From: CAVPHV01 sp963821095
GTDB taxonomy: Bacteria; Actinomycetota; Acidimicrobiia; Spongiisociales; UBA5794
Assembly (NCBI GenBank): GCA_963821095.1
Contig: CAWGCJ010000007.1
Coordinates: forward strand, 569,987 to 633,986
DNA: 64,000 nucleotides
Reading direction: 5' to 3'
Shown here: one piece after another, positions 53,551-62,361 of the stretch
Layout of the letters: each line of letters starts with the position of its first letter
Position numbering within the stretch: the first letter of the stretch is position 1
Program-made: the position numbers and the translations under genes
Notes under the pieces: model-generated
What the model was told of the DNA's origin: nothing
What the model saw: the letters and a program-made list of their open reading frames with translations, nothing else
The model's database searches: none

Positions 53551-53590
53551 CTTCTAACGGATCTTCTAACGGATCTTCTAACGGATCTTC
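53551..53590 (+). repeat. 12-bp tandem repeats downstream of tRNA-fMet
   Basis: The unit CTTCTAACGGAT occurs three times in tandem (53551-53562, 53563-53574, 53575-53586) plus a partial fourth, preceded by TGAT. Placed between a tRNA and an integrase-bearing element, these may be integrase or excisionase arm sites. No spacers are present, so this is not a CRISPR. Confidence 0.75.
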
Positions 53591-53671
53591 ACGGAGGCGT
53601 GTCCGGTTCCCACTGAGGATTGCCTAGTCGTGGTGACCTGCACATCTCAGAAGCACGGGGGTGGCTGCAGT

Positions 53672-54354
53672 CTAAGAACCCCGTTGGAGTCGTGAGCGCA
53701 TGCGAATCCGGATAGGGGCTCGGCGCTGTGGGTCTCTGAGCCAGTCCTGCAGTGTGGGTCCGGCATCGTCGTCAGCAGGCGACCGGATGAACTCATCGAA
53801 ACTCGCGACTGCTACCTCAGCACTAATCCCTCTGGCGATCTCGTATTCGGTCCATTCCTCAAGCAGGTCAGCCTCCTCGAGCGTGTGAGAGAACGCCTCG
53901 TGGAGCTTGTACGTGGGCACCTCAAGTCTCGTGAGGTGCCAGATCATTCTCTGCTGCAGGATGTTGACACCGAAGGCGCTCAAGCACGCGATTCGCTTGG
54001 CATTCTGAAGGAGTGCTCCGTCAACGGGTGCTGTCAGAGCGAAGCCGCCGCGTGAAACCCTTCGTCAATCAGTTCGGGGAGTGGCATCCGGTCGAAGAAG
54101 CCTTCGGACCATTTCCTAGGTGGTGCTGGCTGATGCGTGCTCACGGACGCCACCAACACCTTGTCCAGCAGACGCCCTTCGGCTCCTCTGATCGAACAGG
54201 GATGGGCGACGACTATCGCCATCCCCTCGTCTTGGATGCCCGGTATGGCGATGCTCTCGAAGACGTCCCCCGTGAAGACCGGCCGCGCTGCTGGCACATC
54301 GGAACCGCGCGCAAGGTAGAGGTCCTCGGCGGTCGAATACTGCTCGAGCGCCAT
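53672..54354 (-). CDS. Third gene of a three-gene cassette, unknown function, one frameshift
   Basis: I do not recognise this protein. Adding one base near 54032 joins two frames into about 227 residues: an N-terminal half with VAHPCSIRGAEGRLLDKVLVASVS, and a C-terminal helical half with LLQNAKRIACLSAFGVNILQQRM and LHEAFSHTLEEADLLEEWTEYEIARG. It has no signal peptide or membrane helix. It starts 6 bp after the HTH gene, so it is the last gene of the cassette. The conserved hydrophobic pattern across the break suggests the frameshift is recent or a sequencing error. Confidence 0.65.
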
Positions 54355-54360
54355 CGCGTA

Positions 54361-55023
54361 TCACTCGTCCGGATTCTTGACTCTGAGGCCGGTTTCCCCA
54401 TCCTCTGCGACGAACACCTCGATGTCGGACTGATAGGTGCTCCTCCACTCCGGTTCGTAGACGTCAAGTGCCTGTTCGTCGGTCGTATGGAGGCTGGCTC
54501 GGTCGTATAGGAGATCGATTCGACCTGCCTCGTAGAGGTCCAGTCCAGTGATCGGCGCGGCTGGATGAAGAGGCATTTCAAGCCACGAGGCGACATCATT
54601 CACCAAGTGATTCTCGGCCAAGAGGCGAGCGAATGCCAGCAAGCTCGCGACTGCCCGGCGATTCGCGCCGGTGGCCGACTCTCCGCGTCTCCACTTTCTC
54701 AGGGCCGGAACCGAAACCCCGACCAGCCGAGCGATATCCCGCCACGCGAAGCCAGTGTTGGCGAGCTCGTTCAGTAGCTCTTGGAGGTTGCGTCTGGCTT
54801 CAGCGGTCGTTCTCTCTTCTAGTTCCAATTCGAGCGCCGATCGTGCAGACGACGTGATGCGATGAGCCAAATCGTCGGTGTCATCTTGGAGAAGTCGGAC
54901 CCGGGTCCGGAGATGGCCGGCCTCGTTGAGAACGTCCTGCGTCGTCTGCGTTCGAGGGAAATCTGTCGGGCGGGACGTCTTGGCGCTTGTCTGAGTCTGA
55001 TCGGTCCACAATTCAGATGTCAC
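54361..55023 (-). CDS. HTH regulator or antitoxin-like protein of the cassette
   Basis: The 220 residues start with a charged, disordered-looking N-terminus, then a Glu-rich coiled helix (DDLAHRITSSARSALELELEER). A helix-turn-helix follows (NELANTGFAWRDIARLVGVS then ALRKWRRGE), with a C-terminal helical domain including WLEMPLHPAAPITGLDLYEAG, a layout like the Xre/MbcA/ParS antitoxin family. An antitoxin or repressor role is inferred. The start GTG overlaps the TIGR04255-like gene stop (GTGA), and its own stop is 6 bp before the third gene. Confidence 0.72.
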   Translation of the reverse strand: MTSELWTDQTQTSAKTSRPTDFPRTQTTQDVLNEAGHLRTRVRLLQDDTDDLAHRITSSARSALELELEERTTAEARRNLQELLNELANTGFAWRDIARLVGVSVPALRKWRRGESATGANRRAVASLLAFARLLAENHLVNDVASWLEMPLHPAAPITGLDLYEAGRIDLLYDRASLHTTDEQALDVYEPEWRSTYQSDIEVFVAEDGETGLRVKNPDE

Positions 55024-55856
55024 GATGGTTCCTTTCGAAAGATCTCGTCTCGAAGTCGATCGGTTACGAAGCCCTCAAACAACGCGCTCGCGGGCGTATG
55101 CAGCAAGTCGCATGTATCGACCAATGAATCAGCATCGAACTCCGGAAGGCCCTCTGGCTCCCAGTAGCTGTCGAAGTCCATCGCGAAGAAGGGGCCTGGT
55201 AGAGGCTTCGGGCGACGGCGCAACGGGCCATCGGGTGTCACGGCGAAACCCTGTCCCGGTCCGTAACGGAACACCAGATATCGGTCTTCACCGAAGCCGT
55301 ACTGAGCGACGCCATTCCAGGGACCCTTGGAGGGTTCCAAGTCGTCGAGTGGGTCGGGCAGTGATGGCGCGGTGAGGGAGCTGTCGACCCATTCCGCCCA
55401 GGCTGCGAAGTCGCCCTCGCTTATGGTCGGCACCCTGATCTCGTCTATGTAGCGGAGTCCGATCCGGGCGACGCCATCGGGTTGAGCAACTTCGGAGATT
55501 GCAGCGAAGACGCGGCGAAGCAGCTCTCTGAAGTTGCTGTATCCGTCGTACCGAGTTGTTTCGATTCGTAGACTCGTGGGAGCGGCCGTGGCCGCGATTG
55601 TTCGATCTCGGACAGTGAATCGGGGCGTGGGAGTCGTCCTCACCGTCTGTGATGTTGGTCCTCCGAGTCCCACAGCCAACTCGAACTCCTGCTGGACAGC
55701 GCCTTCGATAACCCAATCGTGATCTCCGAGGAGATCACGAACCTGACGCTGCTGCGCCGTGTCCAGCAGTAGTCCTGATGCTTCGGAAGGGAAACGAACC
55801 TCGACCACAACAAGGGCGAGGGGCGCACTCGGGTAGACCTCTCGTTTGTCAGTCAC
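55020..55856 (-). CDS. TIGR04255-like family protein, first gene of the cassette
   Basis: The 278 residues match the sporadic TIGR04255 family by layout: an N-terminal REVYPSAPLALVVVEVRFP, an internal RFTVRDRTIAATAAPTSLRIETTRYDG-type beta core (here from about residue 80), then GLRYIDEIRVP and a Gly/Pro-rich region ending PGPFFAMDFDSYWE. Function is unknown. GTG at 55856 has AGGAGG upstream. It is the first of three overlapping or closely spaced genes on the reverse strand between the tRNA and the integrase, a position used for cargo. Confidence 0.75.
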   Translation of the reverse strand: MTDKREVYPSAPLALVVVEVRFPSEASGLLLDTAQQRQVRDLLGDHDWVIEGAVQQEFELAVGLGGPTSQTVRTTPTPRFTVRDRTIAATAAPTSLRIETTRYDGYSNFRELLRRVFAAISEVAQPDGVARIGLRYIDEIRVPTISEGDFAAWAEWVDSSLTAPSLPDPLDDLEPSKGPWNGVAQYGFGEDRYLVFRYGPGQGFAVTPDGPLRRRPKPLPGPFFAMDFDSYWEPEGLPEFDADSLVDTCDLLHTPASALFEGFVTDRLRDEIFRKEPS

Positions 55857-55911
55857 AGCACCTCCTGTAACCAAAAGTGTAACCGAAATCTACACCTTGT
55901 CGAGGCGCCCG

Positions 55912-57075
55912 TCATGTTCGTGGGCCGAACACGATCTCTCCGAATGTCGCGGCAGCGTCGGCTTGCATGCCGGGGAGGACGTGCTGGTAGACCTGCATGG
56001 TGAATGCGACGCTGGCGTGGCCGAGGCGTTCGCTGACAACCTTGACCGGCACGCCCGCCTTGAGGAGGAGGGTGGCGTGGGTGTGGCGAAGGTCGTGCAG
56101 CCGGATCCTGGGGAGGTCGAGCTTGGCGAGGAGCCGGTCGAAGGTCTGGGAGAAGTAGTCGGGGTGGAGGGGGACGCCGTCGGGGCGGGCGAACACGAAT
56201 CCTGAGTCGTCGGTCCTGACGCCGGTCTGCATGTACGGTCTCGAGCTGCTGCTTCCGCCACGACCGCAGGATCGAGACGGTGCGTGCGTCGAGGTCGATG
56301 GTGCGGAGGCTGTGGGCGCTCTTCACATCGGAGACGACCATCTTGTAGTCGGGGGCGGTCACGGTTTGGGTCACTGAGAGCCGGGCGTTGTCGAAGTCGA
56401 TGACCCTCCAGGTGAGGCCGAGTAGTTCGCCGCGGCGCATCCCGGTGTTGGCCTTGACGTAGAACGCGGTGTACAGGTCGTGGTCCTCGACGAGCTCCAA
56501 GGAACTGACGGAGCTCGTCGGCGTTCCAGGCTTTCATCTTCGGGCGGGCCCGGCGGAGATCTTCGGTGGGTCGGCGACGTCGGCGACGTTGCGGAGCCAC
56601 CGATCCCCTTGCGGTGGGCGTCGGCGAGCGCCTTGTGGATGACGGCGTGCACCAGCCGGACGGTCTTCGGGCCGAGAGCCCCGCCGCCCTTGTTGCGTCT
56701 TCCGTCGCTGAGGAGCTGGGCGTAGAGGTTGTCGAGATCCTCGGGGTGAGACGCTGGAGCGGGATCGAGCCGATGTAGGGGAGGACGTGCAGCCGGATGT
56801 TGCGTCTGGTACGACGGAGAACGTCGACGCTGCGAGCCGGGCTGTCTCTGGGTGGGCAGCCAGCGCTCCAGGTATTCGCCGAGCGTGATCTTCTCCGGTG
56901 GCCGGTATTCGCCGTCGTGGTGGCGCTTGACGAGGTCGGCCAGCAGGCGCTCGGCTTCCTTGCGGGTGGGGCCGGCGGCGTGCCAGCGGTGCCTTCCCTT
57001 GCCGGTCGCCGGGTCGATGCCTTCGTAGATGACGGCGTAGTAGCGGTTGCCCTTCTTGGCGATGTGGCCTCTCAT
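55912..57075 (-). pseudogene. Tyrosine recombinase (integrase), at least four frameshifts
   Basis: Site-specific recombinase of an integrative element, about 387 residues if repaired. The N-terminal part (IAKKGNRYYAVIYEGIDPATG, then ITLGEYLERWLP) is the arm-binding and SAM-like domain. The catalytic part has ANTGMRRGELLGL (first Arg), LHDLRHTHATLLLKAG (HxxR) and LGHASVAFTMQVYQHV (His and the Tyr nucleophile). The frame changes at about 56840, 56760, 56620, 56510 and 56240. The order of all domains is kept, so the gene was intact recently. It lies 55 bp upstream of the cassette gene. The upstream XRE gene runs into it without a stop. Confidence 0.88.
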
Positions 57076-57800
57076 CCTGTTTCTCCCTGCTGCTGGTGCT
57101 TCTCGTTTCGTCTGATGCCGCCTCGTCCGTCTGGCGGGTGGTTCAGAGTCGAGGTCGGCGGTCCCCTCCAGGTAGGTGAAGTCTTCGTCGCCGGTGTGTT
57201 CGGCGATGAATCCTCGGATGCCGACCTGGCGGAGATGGTCGACCCATCGGCCGAGTTCCTCGACGGCGCCATCGAGCGAGTCGGCGTGTTCGTCGAGGAG
57301 TGCAAGGAGCAGCTCTTTGCGGCGTTCCCGGTAGCTCCACTGCTTCGCTGCGGCGGGGATGCCGGTGATCTTCTCGACGGTGGCTTCGGCTGTGGTGGGG
57401 TCGGTGATGCCGAGTTGGCGGAGCCGTTCGTAGACCGGTTCGAGTTGTCGGGGTCGTCCGAGCAGCCAGGCGTACAGCTCATCGACGGGACGGGTCGTGG
57501 ATCGCATGAGCCGGTGGTCGCCGGGTGGGGGGAGGAGGAACCAGAGGATGGGGAGATCGAAGACCATGGCGAAGATCAGCAGTTCGTGGGCGTCGAACTC
57601 TCGGCGCCGCTCGCCGTCCCAGGCCCGTTCGATGGAGGAGACGCCGGCTTGGGTGAGCCGTTGGCCGAGGTAGGGCTCGAGCCGGTCGGCGAGCTCTTCT
57701 TGGGTCCATCCGCGTAGTTGGCGGGCCTCGCGGATGTTGTAGGCGACGACCTGGTTGAGGTCGATTTCTCGGGTGGTGGCGGGTCGGGCTGTGGGGTCAT
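57076..57800 (-). CDS. XRE-type HTH regulator of the element, probable N-terminal frameshift
   Basis: About 240 residues with an N-terminal XRE helix-turn-helix (YNIREARQLRGWTQEELADRL then LTQAGVSSIER) and a longer C-terminal domain rich in Arg and Glu. The likely start ATG 57800 is in another frame from the HTH; one base near 57777 in CCACCACCC would join them. No stop occurs before the integrase start at 57075, so the two genes read as one open frame here. Divergent from the excisionase-like gene with a palindrome between, so it is the probable switch regulator. Confidence 0.7.
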
Positions 57801-57862
57801 CACCGAAGCGTACACAACTTGTTGCTTGTGGTGGTAATGCGTCAACACTCTGATATGATACT

Positions 57863-57878
57863 ACACTGTGAGCAGTGT
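57863..57878. promoter_or_regulatory. Palindrome between the XRE and excisionase-like genes
   Basis: ACACTG-TGAG-CAGTGT is a perfect inverted repeat in the divergent region, 19 bases before the excisionase-like GTG. TATGAT at 57854-57859 may be a minus-10 box. It is a likely operator for the element's regulator. Confidence 0.45.
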
Positions 57879-57896
57879 GTGCAAAGGTTATAGCTT

Positions 57897-58313
57897 GTGT
57901 TGCGTGAAGGACTTCCGGTACTGCTGACCGTGGAGGAGGCGGGCGAGCTGCTGCGGATCGGGCGGACCAAGGCCTACGCCATGGCGAGGGAGTGGCGGGA
58001 GACCGAGGGCCGGTCGGGCCTCCCGGTGGTCGACCTTGGTCACGTCCTGCGGGTGCCACGCCAGGCGCTGGAGGAGATGATCGGTGCCGAGCTGACCGAC
58101 GTTCGACAGCCGCACCCGGCCGAAGAGACCGAGCCAAACCGTGGTGCCGGCCGAACCGCCGCAGCACGACGGACGAGCCAACCTGCCCAACAGAGCACCT
58201 GTCCGGCGCTCCCGACGACCGGTCGAACCCAACGCCGCCAGAAGCGCATCGCGAACCAGCTCGACCTCTTCGACGCCGAAACCCCTGTCCAGCTGAGGAC
58301 GGAGATCCCATGA
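57897..58313 (+). CDS. Excisionase-like HTH protein (AlpA/Xis type)
   Basis: The 138 residues begin with a MerR/AlpA-like helix-turn-helix (LLTVEEAGELLRIGRTKAYAMAREW then GLPVVDLGHVLRVPRQALEE), the usual size and layout of actinobacterial excisionase or replication-control proteins. The rest is basic and low-complexity, ending NQLDLFDAETPVQL. GTG 57897 has no strong ribosome site. It lies directly upstream of the relaxase gene, and opposite the integrase operon. Confidence 0.75.
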   Translation: MLREGLPVLLTVEEAGELLRIGRTKAYAMAREWRETEGRSGLPVVDLGHVLRVPRQALEEMIGAELTDVRQPHPAEETEPNRGAGRTAAARRTSQPAQQSTCPALPTTGRTQRRQKRIANQLDLFDAETPVQLRTEIP

Positions 58314-58386
58314 ACAACCAGCCACGACACCGGCCGACTTTCAGACAGACGAGTGCACACCTGCGGTCAAGGGCGAGGAGGCATGT

Positions 58387-61047
58387 CGTGACGGTTCGGG
58401 TGACCACGCTGAAGGGGGCGGGTGCGGGCCGCTACTACACCGAGCATCTGCCCTCCTACTACCTCGACGGCGACGAGCCTCCGGGCCGATGGTGGGGCCG
58501 CGGCGCCGACCGACTCGGCCTTCGGATGAGATCGACCCGGAGGCGTTCCTGGCGGTGATGGCCGGGCACGATCCGGCGACGGGACGGGATCTGGGCCGTC
58601 GCATGGGTGAGGGGTCGGTGCGGGGCTACGACGCCACCTTCTCCGCCCCCAAGTCGGTCTCCGTCCTGTTCGCTCTCGGTGATCCGGAGGTGCGCCGGCA
58701 GGTGGTGGAGGCCCATGAGCGGGCGGTAGAGGCGGTACTCGGCTGGGTCGAGACCCACGCCCACACCCGGATGCGTCGCCGCGGCCACATCATGTGTGTC
58801 GATGCCGAAGGGATCGTGGTCGGCGTGTTTCGTCAGCACACCAGCCGCAAACTCGACCCTCAGTTGCATACCCATGCGGTGATCGCCAACCGGGTCGCGC
58901 GCACCTGACGGCCGCTGGCTGGCCCTCGACGCCCGCACCATCAAGGTCGACCAACGGACCCTGTCGGCGTTGTATCACGCCACCCTGCGGTCCGAGATGA
59001 CCCGCCGCCTCGGCGTCCGCTGGGAGCCGCCCGAGCACGGCATCGCCGAGATCGCCGACATCGACCCCGAGATCTTGGCCGAGTTCTCCCAACGCACGAC
59101 GGACCTACAGCGTCGCCTCGACGAGAAGCTCACCCGCTTCCGCGCCGACCTGGCCAGGAGCCCGACCCCCAGCGAGCGATGGACGTTGGAGCGCGAAGCG
59201 GTCATCGACAGCCGACCGGCAAAGCCCCACGGAACCTCCGCTGCCGAGCTGCGCCAGGAGTGGCAGGAGCGAGTACGGACATTGGGTCGGGACCCGGATC
59301 GGATCATCGGAGCCGTCGTCGGCCGCCAGCGCTGGCCTCGAAGGGATCGACGCCGCCACCGCCGCCCGGCTGGTCGAACGGGCCCTCGATTCGCTCGCCG
59401 AGCGCCAGTCGACATGGCGACCCGCCGAACTGGTCCGAGAACTCGCCGCAGCTACACCCACCACGACCACCGCCGACGCCGCAGAGTTGACCGACTTCCT
59501 CCAGCGGCTCGCCGACCACGCCACCACCGCCCGCTGTATCGACGTATCCCGACCGATCCCTGCAGGTGTGGCGTTGCGCCGTGACGGCAGACCTATCAGC
59601 GAATCCGCCATGGACCGCGCCCTCACCACCGAAGGAATCCTCGACGAAGAGGAACGGCTCATCGCCTGGGCTGAGCGACGCCGTGATGGCCACGCTCCGG
59701 CACGACCGGTACATCACGGGGAGCGGCTCACCCCGGTACAGGCGGAGGCGGCAGCGGTCGTTGCCGGTCACGGTGGGTTGGAGTTGATCGTCGGTCCCGC
59801 CGGTTCGGGGAAGACAACAACGCTGGCCTCGGCCGTCGCCGAACTCCGAGCCCAAGGTCGCCCGGTGTTCGGAGTGGCGCCCACCGCGGCGGCAGCCGAC
59901 GTGCTCGCCGTCGAGACCGGCATGGCAGCCGACACCTTGGACAAGCTCCTCACCGAACACCACCACCCGGCCCGGCCACCCGACCCGCCTACGACCTACC
60001 GGCAGGGGCCACCGTGATCGTCGACGAAGCCGGAACCGCTGCCACCCCCAAGCTGGCAGAGCTCGCTCGGCTTGCCGACCGCCGCGACTGGCGGGTCGTC
60101 CTTGTTGGCGACCCCCGCCAGTTCTCCGCCGTCGGTCGGGGCGGCATGTTCGCCCACCTCGTCGACACCCACGGCTGTGTCGAACTCGACCAGGTTCACC
60201 GATTCCGCCACGACTGGGAACGCCACGCCAGCCTCCGCCTCCGCAACGGCGACCCGGCCGTGCTCACCGAATACGAGCGACGAGGCAGACTCCACGACGG
60301 AGCTCTCGACCAGATGGAAGAAGACGTCATCGCCGCTTGGCGGCAAGCCCGTCAGCCGTGGCGAGACCGTGGCGCTCATGGCCAACAGCACCGACACCGT
60401 CGCCCGACTCAACCGGCTCGCCCAACACACCCGCATCGAGGCAGGCGAACTCGACCCCGACGGGCCCTCCATCCAGTCGGTGACGAGTCGATGCTGGTGG
60501 GCGACGAGGTCGTCACCCGTCGCAACGACCGAAGCCTCCGCACCGACCGCGGGTTGATGGTCAAGAACCGCGACCACTGGACCATCACCAACATCCACCC
60601 CGACGGTGACGTCACGCTCGACGGACGCACCGGCACGATCCGGCTCCCCGCCGAGTATGTCGCCGAGGATCTCGAACTCGGCTACGCCCAGACCAGCCAC
60701 GCCACCCAAGGCCGCACCGTCGATGTCGCCCTCCTCCTCGTCGACGCCCCTACCGACAGCCGCGGCATCTACACCCCCATGACCCGAGGACGAGAGGCAA
60801 CCACGCCTACGTCGTTGTCGAAGACAACCAGACTGCTCTCGACGTGCTCACGCAAGCCATCGGCCGTGACTGGATCGACCAGCCCGCGGTCGCCCGGAGA
60901 GCCCAACTCGACCCCCGCTCCCGGCAGATCTCCGACCCTGCTGACGAAGACGACTACGCCAAACTCGAACGGCGCATCCTCGACAGCATCGAGCGGCGCC
61001 GAGCACGGGCCAGAGAGGCAGAGCACACGACAGGGCGAGGCCTGTAG
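58387..61047 (+). pseudogene. MobF-family relaxase-helicase, at least seven frameshifts
   Basis: Nicks and unwinds DNA for conjugal transfer; about 890 residues if repaired. The relaxase part has a Tyr-rich start (GRYYTEHLPSYYLDG), FSAPKSVSVLFALGD, and the metal-binding His triad in LDPQLHTHAVIANRV. The helicase part has Walker A GPAGSGKTTT, VIVDEAGTA, LVGDPRQFSAV and the QGRT-type motif YAQTSHATQGRT. The frame changes at about 58505, 58905, 59325, 59985, 60355, 60480 and 60795. GTG 58387 has GAGGAGG upstream. Actinobacterial MobF proteins are common on small mobilizable elements. Confidence 0.88.
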
Positions 61048-61632
61048 CTGACCGTCGGGTGACGAAGCTCCGGGTCGCGCCGCGAGGCGTCGATACCCGG
61101 TCTCTGTATAGGTGCGGGTCCGTGGTTCGTCATTCGGCAAGCATCGACGTGGAAGGGCGCTGCCCATTGATTCATTGCCCAACGCTATGAAGCCCACTCC
61201 CGCCACTGATCACCGTCGATCGCATCCGGGATAGTGCGAGGAGTGATACTCGATTGGGATGCTGAGCTCGCACTCGCTGTGGGAGGTTTGGGTAGTCTAT
61301 CACAGCACCGGGATGCTGTTCTGGCGCTAACGTGGACTGCACGCCTGAATAGTCGGGCTGGTGCTGCGGCATCGCCGGTGATGAGCACCGGTGGCCTCAC
61401 GAGCGCACTATCAGCTCCGAATAGCAGAGTTGGAACGGCACTTGGGTAGTTCGGTCTTTCGGCTTGTGAGGAAAATGGTTAACGGTCTCGTTGGGCTGTG
61501 TTGGGAGAAGTTCGCTTCCGGAGGTGGGGATCGGAACCGTGAACTTCCTCTGGGTTTCAGTGTTTCTGAGCCATCCAGAGATCATGGAGGTTGGACGCGC
61601 GCGGTCGGCATGAAGTCTGAGATGCGGCGGAG
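61048..61632. other. Region with no supported gene inside the element
   Basis: No frame of the 585 bases shows a known domain. A GTG at 61391 opens an 81-codon frame whose first 20 codons look helical, but it has no ribosome site I trust and its later part resembles translated structural-RNA sequence. I cannot rule out a remnant gene. Confidence 0.45.
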
Positions 61633-62206
61633 CTAGCTCTCGATGGCTGACATCGGCGAAGTCAGGTGTGAGCTCGCACCGGGTTCGACCGTCGGCATGT
61701 ACAGATGTCGAGTGTGCGATGGACAGCCAACCGGCTGGATGAACTCCTGGAGGAAGCCGCGGCGAGGAGACCGTAGTAGTTGAGAGTTGCGATTGTCAAC
61801 TCGGATGGGTTGTCGAGTTCTGGATCGCGGAGCAGAACGTGTCGATGGCCGTGAAGTCACCGTCGTTCTGGCTTTCCTCAGCGATGATGCTGAGAGCGAT
61901 TCCTGATCCGCGCATGTGTATCTCTCTGGCGGCCACCAGGGCTGTCCCGAGAGCGTTGAATCCGGGTGCCATCCAGCGCATGTCGGAGGCCCGGTAGCGT
62001 GCGGATCATCGCAGACACCGCATCGAACGGCCCGAGAAGCTGCTCAAAGCTATCAGCATCGTCTTCGTCTACCGCTCCCACGATCGCCTGCAGATCATCG
62101 TTAGCCCTCTTGAAGCGATCGAGTAGCTCAACGGTTAGAATTAGACATTGAGCGCTGGGTTGTAGGCGATCGAGAGGCCGTTGCCGACCAGGGCGACGAT
62201 ACTCAC
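61633..62206 (-). pseudogene. SIR2-like (DUF4917-like) protein, broken in several frames
   Basis: The start GTG 62206 opens IVALVGNGLSIAYNP, the GxGxS-type NAD-site of SIR2-like proteins in phage-defence genes. The same protein continues in other frames: LTVELLDRFKRANDDLQAI, FEQLLGPFDAVSAMIRTL, then a helical part with SGIALSIIAEESQNDGDF and LTIATLNYYGLL. Changes lie near 62145, 61990 and 61790. The order and hydrophobic pattern fit a SIR2-like or DUF4917-like family; only similarity by eye supports it. It lies 155 bp from hsdM, divergently. Confidence 0.5.
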
Positions 62207-62361
62207 GGGAACCACTTCCGGATATTCGTTCTCATGGATGAAACTTGAGTTGTAGGCATTCCTGCAATGAGTCCACCGGCGCCGTTCGACCGCTTTCGGA
62301 AGGCTCGGGTCAGAGTTGGCCGCCCTCTATCATGACCGCCGGTAGGACGGACGGGAGTTCC

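Noticed and set aside
53551..53590. The 12-bp tandem repeats as a CRISPR
   Set aside because: The units are contiguous with no unique spacers and are too short.
61495..61600. tRNA-like 3' end near 61520-61540 on the reverse strand
   Set aside because: The T-arm pattern is not intact (TTCCGAT instead of TTCRANN), and no acceptor, D or anticodon stems can be drawn.
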